DNA of 64,000 nt. Origin: UBA961 sp041191145 (GTDB lineage Bacteria > Bacteroidota > Ignavibacteria > Kapaibacteriales > UBA961). The notes beneath the pieces are model-generated. The model ran no database searches. It was not told the origin of the DNA and saw only the letters and a list, made by a program, of their open reading frames with translations. Positions 53,900-61,732 of the stretch are shown piece by piece. Every line of letters starts with the position of its first letter. Positions within the stretch are counted from its first letter, which is position 1. The position numbers and the translations under genes are program-made. The stretch lies in the NCBI GenBank assembly GCA_041191145.1, contig JBEEPK010000003.1:23009-87008 (forward strand). Direction: 5' to 3'.

Positions 53900-54352
53900 T
53901 TACTTTTTTTTTACGGCAGCTTTCTTAGCTGCCGGTTTTGCTGCTTTCTTTGCTACCGGCTTTGCTGCTTTAGCTGCCGGTTTTGCCGCTACTTTCTTTG
54001 CTGCCGGTTTTGCTGCTACCGGTTTTGCAGCTTTTTTTGCTGCTGGTTTAGCCGCAGTTTTTTTTGCTGCAGGTTTAACTGCTGCTTTTGCTACGGGCTT
54101 TGCCGCAACCTTTTTTGCTGCAGGTTTAGCCGCTGCTTTCGCTACGGGTTTAGCTGCAACTTTTTTAGCTGCTGGTTTAACAGCTGCTTTTTTTGCTGCA
54201 GGTTTAGCCGCTGCTTTCGCTACGGGTTTGACTGCTGCTTTTTTCACTGCGGGTTTTGCCGCAGCTTTCTTTGCTGCAGGTTTCGCAGCTGCTTTCTTAG
54301 CGACGGGTTTAACCGCTGCTTTCTTTGCTGCGGGTTTCTTTGTTGAGGCCAT
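53900..54352 (-). CDS. Histone H1-like Lys/Ala/Pro-rich protein
   Basis: The protein is 150 aa, almost entirely repeats of (V/A)AKPAAKKA and relatives, very basic. It resembles bacterial H1-like proteins and the N-terminal tails of DksA-like proteins in this phylum. It starts ATG 54352 with AAGGTG upstream. It ends in GTA-AAA-AAA-AAG-TAA, a run of nine As followed directly by the stop. One extra A would fuse it to the DksA-like frame. It could instead be an independent nucleoid-binding protein. Confidence 0.7.
   Translation of the reverse strand: MASTKKPAAKKAAVKPVAKKAAAKPAAKKAAAKPAVKKAAVKPVAKAAAKPAAKKAAVKPAAKKVAAKPVAKAAAKPAAKKVAAKPVAKAAVKPAAKKTAAKPAAKKAAKPVAAKPAAKKVAAKPAAKAAKPVAKKAAKPAAKKAAVKKK
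53915..54346 (-). repeat. In-frame short-period repeat (AKPAAKKA units)
   Basis: The DNA repeats about 12-24 base units coding for Lys, Ala and Pro (gctgccggttttgctgcttt in plus orientation and variants). Such tracts are prone to slippage in replication and sequencing, which matters for the neighbouring frame break. Confidence 0.8.
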
Positions 54353-54388
54353 ACAGCATACACCTTAAGTAATAAAACAAAACAAAAC

Positions 54389-54407
54389 TAAATGCGGGAT
54401 GCATTTA
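54389..54407 (-). terminator. Intrinsic terminator of ileS
   Basis: The inverted repeat taaatgc - gggat - gcattta (7-bp perfect stem) lies 13 bases past the ileS stop on the minus strand and is followed by GTTTTGTTTTGTTTT. The stem is AT-rich. A TAGTTTTG -7-type box overlaps its far end, so the H1-like gene may have its own promoter right after this terminator. Confidence 0.6.
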
Positions 54408-54419
54408 CTTTTTCTGTTA

Positions 54420-57400
54420 TCAATCAACTCTTGTGATAAACACAGAAATAATCTCTTGATCAATTTCAATTGTATGAGCATCGGAATTAATACTCTCAAC
54501 GCTTTTACATGTCACACACAAAATTTCATTACAAACATAATCAGATAATTTGATTATTGCATCAGAAATTTCTTTGTTTGCTGAAAATTTTACATTGATT
54601 CGATCTGTGACTTGTAAACCTATATTCTTTCTGAGGTTTTGAATACGATTAACGAATTCTCTTGCCAAGCCTTCTTGCTTTAATTCTTGATCAATCTCTG
54701 TATCAAGCGCAACTGTCAGAGAACCTTCATTTGCAACAAGCCAACCTTCCATATCTTGAGTGATTACATCAACATCTTCCAAAGAAATGAAATAAGAATC
54801 TTCATCGATATTGAATTTGAATGATTGTTCTTGCAAGAATGATCGTATCTGATGTTCATCCATACTAGAAATCACATTTGCTATTTTCTGTGTTTGTTTA
54901 CCAAATCTCTTTCCCAATGCTTTGAAATTAGCTTTAACACTGCGTTTCACAATACCTGCTTCTTCATTTACATACTCAACTGCTTTGATATTGAGCTCTT
55001 CTTTGATGATATTCTCGATTGCTTGAATATCACGCCTTTGTTGAGGTGATATGACTGGAATCAGTATTCTCTTTAGTGGTTGTCTTGTCTTGATTTTTGA
55101 TTTTTCACGTAATGATCTTGCAAGAAAAACAATTGTTTGTGCAAGAGACATTCTTCTTTCCAAATCTGCATCTATACAAACAAGATCACCCATAGCAATC
55201 AATTTCATATGAATGGAAAGTTCTTGTTTTTCAGTACGGATTCTTCTGTATAAAACCTCAGGTAAAAATGGTGCAGCCGGAGCCATCATTGATAACACAT
55301 CCAAGAGCACATTTCTTAAGGTCTGATAAGCTGAAATCTTATCACTGTCTTTTTCGCCTTTCCAGAATCTTCTGCGATTTCTTCTGACATACCAATTTGA
55401 AACATCATTAATCATGAACTCTTGAACCAAACGACATGCTCTGAACACATCATAGGATTCCATGTATTGATGATATAGTCTCAAGGTTGAATGTGTTTTT
55501 GATATAATCCAACGATCGATTTCGGGGCAATCAGCCAATTCAATAATATCTTCATTACCATCTATTCCATCGATATTTGCATAAAGACTATAAAAGGAAT
55601 ATGTATTGGTAAGTGTTCTGAAAAAATCTGCAATGACTGTCTTGGCTATATCAGATTCATTGAATAAAGTTGGTCTCCAAGGTGGATTATTAACCATGAA
55701 ATACCAACGAACTGCATCTGCACCATATGCATCCATCATGAGGAAGGGATCAACGGTATTCCCTCTACTTTTGGACATTTTAAGTCCATTTTTGTCCAAT
55801 ACAAGTTCATTTACAATGATATTCTTAAATGCCGGTTTTTCAAACAATGCAGAAGCAATATTGTGGAGTGTATAGAACCAACCTCTTGTTTGATCGATGC
55901 CTTCAGAAATAAAATCAGCTGGGAACTGACTTTCAAATAATTCTTTATTTTCAAAAGGATAATGGAATTGTGCAAATGGCACACATCCTGAATCGAACCA
56001 AACATCAATTACTTCAGTGGTTCTACGATAGATTTTTCCATTTTTTCGGAAAATTACTTTGTCAACAAAAGGTCTATGTAAATCCAAAGGCAGAGGAGCA
56101 TCAGAAACGGGAACATAAGTATCATCAGATATTTGATATTCACCTTTCAATAATTCCTCTATTGAACCTATGGCAAACATGTCTTCTTTGTCTTCACTCA
56201 CCCAAATGGGTAATGGTGTTCCCCAATATCTGTCACGACTTAAAGACCATTCCTTTACTTCCTCAAGCCAATTACCAAATCTACCGGTACCAATTTCAGA
56301 AGGTTGCCAGCGAATGGTCTTATTCAAATCAATCATTGTCTGCTTATAAGCAGGAGACTTAATGAACCAAGAATTTCTGGCATAATACATTACTGGATTG
56401 TCTGTTCTCCAGCAATGTGGGTAGCTGTGAACATAATCAAAAGAAGATTTAAAAATCTTACCTGCTTGCTTCAATGCTATGATAATGTCTTTATCGGCAC
56501 CTTCTTCGACTCTATCAGCATATTTGAATGTTTTGATTGCTCTACCGGCAAAATCCGAGATGATCTCTGTAAAGTGTCCATTCGGTGTGACCGGTTGAAG
56601 AACAGGAAGATTAAATGCCTTTGACAATTCAAAATCATCCACACCAAATGCAGGTGATATATGAACTACACCTGTTCCATCTTCTGTGGAAACAAAAGTT
56701 CCTGGAAGAATGGTCAAAGCATTGGGGAAAGTAACAGAATCAATAGAACAATAAGAAAAGATTTGTTCATATGCTGATCCAAGCAATTCCTCTCCCTTTA
56801 CCTTGGCAAGTATCTTTGGATCCTCACCGAGAAGTGATTTGAGTGATTCAGCAATGATGAATCTTTCAGATTTTCCTTCATTCAACTCTTTTTCCACTAT
56901 AACATAATCTATATTAACACCCACAGCCAATGCAACATTCGAGAATAATGTCCATGGCGTAGTTGTCCAAACCAAGATGTGAGCACCGATTGCATCAGAT
57001 ATTTTTGAATCAAGTATCTTGATTTTTAGATATACACTTGGATCTTTGACTTCTCTATAACCGAGTGACAATTCATGTGAACTAAGAGGTGTTTCTATGG
57101 TAGGGGATTGAGGGACTACTTTATATCCTTTATAGATTAGGCCTTTGTCGAAAAATGTTTTCAATGCCCACCATACAGATTCCACATAATCATTTGTACA
57201 TGTGATATAGGCAGAATTCATATCCACCCAAAATCCCATACGTTTGGTGAAATCTCCCCAGCCCATGTCTCTTTCAATATTGCTAAAAACAAACTCACGG
57301 CAAGTAGCATTGAATTTGTCAATACCCATGACTTCAATATCTGACTTATTGACCAAACCTAATTGTTTCTCTACGGCTATTTCAACTGGCAGGCCGTGAG

Positions 57401-57659
57401 TATCCCAACCGGCTTGTCTGCGCACATAATGGCCTGTCATGGTTTTATATCTGCACACCAAGTCCTTATCGGTTCTGGCCATCAAATGATGAATTCCGGG
57501 ATTTCCATTGACTGTAGGTGGTCCTTCAAAGAAGCTAAATACAGGAGATTCTGCACGAGCAGACAATGATTTCTCGAAGATTTTCTGGTCTTCCCAAAAT
57601 ACAAGAATCTCTTTTTCTAAATCAGGATAATGAAGTTTTTCTGGTAAAGGTTGATACAT
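54420..57659 (-). CDS. ileS: Isoleucyl-tRNA synthetase (long, type-2-like)
   Basis: The protein is about 1079 aa from ATG 57659 (MYQPLPEKLHY). The HIGH-type motif reads PPTVNGNPGIHHLMAR near residue 50, followed by AGWDTHGLPVE, and KMSKSRGNTVDP is near residue 626. The editing CP1 domain has LVWTTTPWTLFSN and GTGVVHISPAFG. The C-terminal anticodon region (MINDVSNWYVRRNRRRFWKG) matches the eukaryote-like IleS2 class rather than the shorter IleS1. It charges tRNA-Ile. An internal start at 57674 is possible but adds five non-conserved residues. Confidence 0.93.
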   Translation of the reverse strand: MYQPLPEKLHYPDLEKEILVFWEDQKIFEKSLSARAESPVFSFFEGPPTVNGNPGIHHLMARTDKDLVCRYKTMTGHYVRRQAGWDTHGLPVEIAVEKQLGLVNKSDIEVMGIDKFNATCREFVFSNIERDMGWGDFTKRMGFWVDMNSAYITCTNDYVESVWWALKTFFDKGLIYKGYKVVPQSPTIETPLSSHELSLGYREVKDPSVYLKIKILDSKISDAIGAHILVWTTTPWTLFSNVALAVGVNIDYVIVEKELNEGKSERFIIAESLKSLLGEDPKILAKVKGEELLGSAYEQIFSYCSIDSVTFPNALTILPGTFVSTEDGTGVVHISPAFGVDDFELSKAFNLPVLQPVTPNGHFTEIISDFAGRAIKTFKYADRVEEGADKDIIIALKQAGKIFKSSFDYVHSYPHCWRTDNPVMYYARNSWFIKSPAYKQTMIDLNKTIRWQPSEIGTGRFGNWLEEVKEWSLSRDRYWGTPLPIWVSEDKEDMFAIGSIEELLKGEYQISDDTYVPVSDAPLPLDLHRPFVDKVIFRKNGKIYRRTTEVIDVWFDSGCVPFAQFHYPFENKELFESQFPADFISEGIDQTRGWFYTLHNIASALFEKPAFKNIIVNELVLDKNGLKMSKSRGNTVDPFLMMDAYGADAVRWYFMVNNPPWRPTLFNESDIAKTVIADFFRTLTNTYSFYSLYANIDGIDGNEDIIELADCPEIDRWIISKTHSTLRLYHQYMESYDVFRACRLVQEFMINDVSNWYVRRNRRRFWKGEKDSDKISAYQTLRNVLLDVLSMMAPAAPFLPEVLYRRIRTEKQELSIHMKLIAMGDLVCIDADLERRMSLAQTIVFLARSLREKSKIKTRQPLKRILIPVISPQQRRDIQAIENIIKEELNIKAVEYVNEEAGIVKRSVKANFKALGKRFGKQTQKIANVISSMDEHQIRSFLQEQSFKFNIDEDSYFISLEDVDVITQDMEGWLVANEGSLTVALDTEIDQELKQEGLAREFVNRIQNLRKNIGLQVTDRINVKFSANKEISDAIIKLSDYVCNEILCVTCKSVESINSDAHTIEIDQEIISVFITRVD

Positions 57660-57711
57660 GGAGTATCCGAGCAATTCGAAATGATATGAATTATGAAATC
57701 AGGAAACGCAC

Positions 57712-57738
57712 ATGATCAAGATGCTGCTCACTGATCAT
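57712..57738 (-). promoter_or_regulatory. Inverted repeat with two TGATCA sites in ileS leader
   Basis: ATGATCA at 57712-57718 and TGATCAT at 57732-57738 are perfect inverted arms around a 13-base loop. It lies between the candidate -7 box (57757-57764) and the ileS start. It could be an operator for a dimeric regulator or a leader hairpin. Confidence 0.35.
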
Positions 57739-57756
57739 AGATTTTTACTAACATGG

Positions 57757-57764
57757 CAATTATA
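57757..57764 (-). promoter_or_regulatory. Candidate -7 box for ileS
   Basis: The minus strand reads TATAATTG, 7 of 8 matches to TAnnTTTG and also near the TATAAT hexamer. TTG-like bases lie about 21 bases further upstream. It would give a leader of about 90 bases before ileS (57659). The rest of the 242-base divergent gap (57660-57901) shows only the inverted repeat and the box below. Confidence 0.35.
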
Positions 57765-57852
57765 GTGATTTTTCATTGTAATTACCAACAAAAACAAGAG
57801 GTTCTACTTAAGAAAGAATGAATAAGAGTCATAATTTTCGATGCGTAATGCG

Positions 57853-57860
57853 TATTTTTG
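57853..57860 (+). promoter_or_regulatory. TAnnTTTG -7 box for the PfkB kinase
   Basis: TATTTTTG lies 41 bases before ATG 57902, an exact match to the consensus. No convincing -33 TTTG is at the expected position. It also argues that the longer frame starting at 57818 is not used. Confidence 0.4.
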
Positions 57861-57901
57861 CAATGCAGTATGCTTTCCATTTCTTAACCATTGAATCAAC
57901 C

Positions 57902-58894
57902 ATGAAAGACATCCATGTTTGTGGCATAGGCCATGCACTTGTAGATATTGAATTTGCAATAGACGAACACACTTTCAATGATTTGGGATTGACCAAAGGT
58001 TCTATGTCATTAGTCTCAGAGGAAGATCAGTCCAAAGTCATCTCCACATTATCAGATCGTTCACATCATCGGTCCAGCGGTGGATCTGCCGCAAATACAA
58101 TCATTGCAATTGGACAGTTCGGTGGGAAAGCCGCATATAAGACCATTTTGGGAGATGATGCATTTGGTGAATTTTATGCTCAAGAGTTTCGTGACTTGGG
58201 AATTATACTTGATGCAGAGATCAAAGAACACTCCAAAACAGGTACATGTTTAGTTTTGATTACGCCCGATGCTGAAAGAACAATGATGACTTCACTCGGT
58301 GTGAACAGTACATATAATAGAGATCATTTGGTTGAAGATACCATCTCAAGATCAGAATGGCTATACGTTGAAGGGTATCGATTAACTGAACCAGGTGGAG
58401 CAGATGCCATTAAAGAGGCTGTTATTTTAGCAAAGAAACATGATACCAAAATTGCTTTTACTTATTCAGATTCCTTTGTTGTCAATGCCTTCCGTGATAT
58501 TGTGGATGAGATATCTTCATTCACGGATCTAGTGTTTTGCAATGATTCTGAAGCAATGGCGTATACAAAGACTGATAATCATGAAGAAGCTTTTCGTTTA
58601 TTAAATGAGAGATTCCCTCATACGGTTATGACACGCGGTAAGCATGGTTCTGAATTATTGGTAAAAGGCGAGAGACATACAATTCCTGCTTATTCAATAA
58701 CGGCTGTCGATACAACAGGAGCCGGTGACATGTATGCAGGAGGTTTTCTGTATGGCATTACACAAGGGTACTCAGTTTTGCGATCAGGACATCTTGCTTC
58801 TTATTCATCATCTCGAGTTGTATCACAATTTGGTGCGCGATTAAAAGAATCTCCTGCTGAACTACATGATTCCATCATTGCAAAGTTTGCATGA
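57902..58894 (+). CDS. PfkB family sugar/nucleoside kinase (adenosine-kinase-like)
   Basis: The protein is about 330 aa from ATG 57902 (MKDIHVCGIGHALVDIEF). Other family motifs are GGSAANTIIAIGQFGGKAAYKTILGDD, TGTCLVLITPDAERTMMTSLG, YVEGYRL, NDSEAMAY, TRGKHGSELL and the catalytic DTTGAGDMYAGGFLYG (anion hole and catalytic Asp). It is the adenosine-kinase-like subgroup of ribokinases. The exact substrate (adenosine, ribose or a related sugar) is not decided. Its stop overlaps the next gene start (ATGA). Confidence 0.85.
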   Translation: MKDIHVCGIGHALVDIEFAIDEHTFNDLGLTKGSMSLVSEEDQSKVISTLSDRSHHRSSGGSAANTIIAIGQFGGKAAYKTILGDDAFGEFYAQEFRDLGIILDAEIKEHSKTGTCLVLITPDAERTMMTSLGVNSTYNRDHLVEDTISRSEWLYVEGYRLTEPGGADAIKEAVILAKKHDTKIAFTYSDSFVVNAFRDIVDEISSFTDLVFCNDSEAMAYTKTDNHEEAFRLLNERFPHTVMTRGKHGSELLVKGERHTIPAYSITAVDTTGAGDMYAGGFLYGITQGYSVLRSGHLASYSSSRVVSQFGARLKESPAELHDSIIAKFA

Positions 58895-60168
58895 AAACTA
58901 TTTACATACATATAGTTTTGATATTACTATTCTCATCGAACACACTTGCTCAATCCGGTTCAAGTGTGAAAGATTTCCAGAAGAAATTATCAGATTATTA
59001 TGATCAGGAATTGATTGCAGATGTTCTTTCTGAAATCAGTGATGAACAAGCGAAAGTATGGAGTTGGGACATTGGTGATTATTCACTGGATCATCACAAT
59101 GATGTAGCATTTGTAGTTCGATTTCCGAAAGAGAAAATCAAAGCATGTTCTGTGTATTTCTTTATAGATATAAATGGGACGCTGACTTTAGTGCACAAGA
59201 TAGCAAGAGCATTCATTGACTCACCACTAGAAGTTGGGGTTGCAATCAAAAATGCTAGTTGCCATGTAACTTCCAAGAATGAACAATTCAATTGGAATAT
59301 TACCGGATATCAATTCAGACAAGGCGTTTTCTATGAAAGTGATCAATTCTCTACTTCTAGAAATGCAGGTCAAACTCTTGAGATACATCGTGATCATGTG
59401 CAAAGAAGGAATAAAACACATGTTTTTTCTACCAGAACAGAAGAAACTTCATACTATCATCATTATCATGATATTCCTGTTTATTCATCCGGCATCACAA
59501 TCCCATATGGGTTCCATAAACCTATTATTATAGATGCTCCGGAAGATGTGATCAAAGGGGCATTTTATTGGAAAGGACCTCAAGATGCTTCCATGATTAT
59601 AGAGAAAAGTGTGTATGATAATTCGCATTGGAAATTGGAATTGCTGATTATTGATGACACCTTGATACAATCACGATGTGATACTTGCTTGCAAGATAAA
59701 ATCAACATCTATATATCTGAAACCACCCCGAGCTTTGGTAAGTCCATTGGCAAAGACACAAATAAGCCTAGTACTATCAAAACAATTGAGTTAGTCCCCA
59801 ATGCTGAGATTCCACATCAGAGCTATATGAAAGTATCAGGCATGCATACATCAATTCCTATTGAATTCTTTCGAGAATCCAATGGATATCATATCACAGC
59901 GATAATTCCATTTTCGGAATTACCAATGATTGATTTCAATTCCTTATCAAATGAAAAGGTTAGCATCGGTTGCACAATTGAACTAGTAGATGTGGATAAT
60001 CCATATAGGCCGGAAGAACAAACAAGAATAGTTAATTCAGATTTTGAATATGGTAATTCCGCTTCACTTGGTGTATTAACTTTCTATCCCGTACATACCT
60101 ATGATGGTGTAATTCACCGTCAGTTTTCGAAACAATTTGTTCAAACATTACAACAATTGGGATTCTGA
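58891..60168 (+). CDS. Secreted protein, unknown
   Basis: The protein is 425 aa with a signal peptide (KTIYIHIVLILLFSSNTLAQ). It has a mixed, strand-rich mature region and a distinctive aromatic/histidine stretch ETSYYHHYHDIPVYSSG near residue 190. The C-terminal half has repeated strand patterns (VYFFIDINGTLTLVHKIARAF, ELLIIDDTLIQSRCDTCLQD) loosely like carbohydrate-binding or DOMON-type folds, but I do not recognise a family. Coupling to the upstream kinase (ATGA) and a 2-base gap to def suggest cotranscription. Confidence 0.6.
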   Translation: MKTIYIHIVLILLFSSNTLAQSGSSVKDFQKKLSDYYDQELIADVLSEISDEQAKVWSWDIGDYSLDHHNDVAFVVRFPKEKIKACSVYFFIDINGTLTLVHKIARAFIDSPLEVGVAIKNASCHVTSKNEQFNWNITGYQFRQGVFYESDQFSTSRNAGQTLEIHRDHVQRRNKTHVFSTRTEETSYYHHYHDIPVYSSGITIPYGFHKPIIIDAPEDVIKGAFYWKGPQDASMIIEKSVYDNSHWKLELLIIDDTLIQSRCDTCLQDKINIYISETTPSFGKSIGKDTNKPSTIKTIELVPNAEIPHQSYMKVSGMHTSIPIEFFRESNGYHITAIIPFSELPMIDFNSLSNEKVSIGCTIELVDVDNPYRPEEQTRIVNSDFEYGNSASLGVLTFYPVHTYDGVIHRQFSKQFVQTLQQLGF

Positions 60169-60170
60169 AG

Positions 60171-60746
60171 ATGAGTATTCTTCCAATTTATGTGTATGAT
60201 CATTCCATCCTCAAGCATAAAGCTGATACAGTCGAACATTTGAATGATGATATTCGTACTTTTATTAATGATATGAAAGAGACCATGCTGAATGCAGAAG
60301 GAATAGGTCTTGCTGCAAATCAGGTTGGTTCACCATTGTCAATTACAATCATCGATATTTCCCCCGTGGAAGGCTGTGAATCAATCAAACCTTTGACAAT
60401 GATCAATCCAAAGATTACGCATTATTCTGATGAAGAAACTGATTATGAAGAGGGTTGCCTGAGTTTGCCCAATCTTAGAGAACTCGTGATTCGTCCTGAA
60501 GGCATACAGGTTTCATTCATGGATGAGCATGAAAAGATGCATACAATGGAAGCCGATGGACTTCTTGCAAGAGTGATGCAACATGAAATAGATCATTTGA
60601 ATGGAATCTATTTCACAGATCGATTGACCCAACTCAAAAGAACGCTTCTTCAAAGTAAATTACGCAGAATCAGCAAAGGTGAATCCACAGCCGATTATGA
60701 TATAGTCTTACCCGATGGCTCAAAGATCACAATGGAGAAATCATAA
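60171..60746 (+). CDS. def: Peptide deformylase
   Basis: The protein is 191 aa. The three catalytic motifs are intact: GIGLAANQVG (residues 44-53, Gln51), EGCLSLP (94-100, Cys96 metal ligand) and QHEIDHLNG (His138, Glu139, His142). It removes the formyl group from nascent chains. It is clustered with the downstream SDR gene (1-base overlap) but not with fmt here. Confidence 0.96.
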   Translation: MSILPIYVYDHSILKHKADTVEHLNDDIRTFINDMKETMLNAEGIGLAANQVGSPLSITIIDISPVEGCESIKPLTMINPKITHYSDEETDYEEGCLSLPNLRELVIRPEGIQVSFMDEHEKMHTMEADGLLARVMQHEIDHLNGIYFTDRLTQLKRTLLQSKLRRISKGESTADYDIVLPDGSKITMEKS

Positions 60747-61732
60747 TGAAAGTATTGGTTACAGGTGCAACCGGCTTCATAGGAAGTCATGTAGTTGATA
60801 CATTGCAAAATGCCAATGCTGATATCATCTGCATAGCTCGTCCAACCAGTGATTTGCGTTGGCTAAAAGAGAAAGATGTCACAATCATCAATGCATCATT
60901 GGACAATCCTGAATCCTTGAAACCTGCTGTTGAAGGTATTGACATGATCATTCATGTGGCTGGATTGACAGCCGCTAGAAATGATGAGGAATTTTTGCGA
61001 GGAAATAGAGACTCAACAAGAAATCTCTTGGAACTTGTATCGAAGTATGCACCAAATCTGCAAAGATTTCTTCATGTGAGTTCACAAACCGTAACCGGAC
61101 CATCGCCATCAATAATTGAACCTGTCCATGAGGATTCACCACTTTACCCCATAACCGCATATGGTAGATCAAAGAAGGCAGCTGAGGAAGTCGTAAGAGA
61201 ATATTCCCAACGATTCCCGACAACAATTGTTAGACCACCCGCTGTATATGGCGAGAGAGATACAGCAATTCTGACTTTCTTTCAATCTGTTGCAAAGGGC
61301 GTGGTTCCTCTCATCGGTTTTGATGAAAAGAAAGTAAGTCTCATCCATGGAGTAGATTTGGCCAGAGGTATTGTAGAATCGGCATTTAGTCCCAATACCA
61401 TTGGCGAAACTTATTTCATTTCAAGTGAAGAATTCTATAGTTGGAAACAGATTGCAGAGATAACAAAAAATGCATTTGGCAAATCTTTTGTGTTACCAAT
61501 CCGCGTTCCTCATGCCACTGTCATGATGCTTGCCGGTTTGTCTCAGATATTTGGAAAGTTTTCATCAAAACCTCCTGTATTGAACTATGAGAAAGGAAAA
61601 GATCTGATCCAACCATATTGGATATGCTCGGTCGAGAAGGCAAAAAGAGATTTTGGATGGAAGCAAGAGATCTCAATTGAAGAGGGCATCAAAAGAACAG
61701 TTGAGTGGTATAAAGAGCATAAATGGATATGA
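60746..61732 (+). CDS. NAD-dependent epimerase/dehydratase (extended SDR)
   Basis: The protein is 328 aa. The N-terminal NAD motif VLVTGATGFIGSHVVDTL is intact, followed by IIHVAGLTAARNDEEF, the catalytic HVSSQTVTGPS and YGRSKKAAEEVVREY (Tyr-x3-Lys), and VRPPAVYGERDTAI. The substrate is unknown; sugar nucleotide epimerase, dihydroflavonol-reductase-like and sterol-dehydrogenase-like enzymes share this pattern. It overlaps def by one base and the transporter start by 10 bases. Confidence 0.86.
   Translation: MKVLVTGATGFIGSHVVDTLQNANADIICIARPTSDLRWLKEKDVTIINASLDNPESLKPAVEGIDMIIHVAGLTAARNDEEFLRGNRDSTRNLLELVSKYAPNLQRFLHVSSQTVTGPSPSIIEPVHEDSPLYPITAYGRSKKAAEEVVREYSQRFPTTIVRPPAVYGERDTAILTFFQSVAKGVVPLIGFDEKKVSLIHGVDLARGIVESAFSPNTIGETYFISSEEFYSWKQIAEITKNAFGKSFVLPIRVPHATVMMLAGLSQIFGKFSSKPPVLNYEKGKDLIQPYWICSVEKAKRDFGWKQEISIEEGIKRTVEWYKEHKWI

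Noticed and set aside
53221..53928. 235-aa plus-strand ORF with hydrophobic repeats
   Set aside because: Antisense to the DksA-like gene, with no family pattern and no upstream signals.
53853..54368. 171-aa plus-strand ORF rich in Phe, Ala and Gly
   Set aside because: It is the antisense of the AKPAAKKA repeat gene; the low-complexity composition follows from that, and no start signal supports it.
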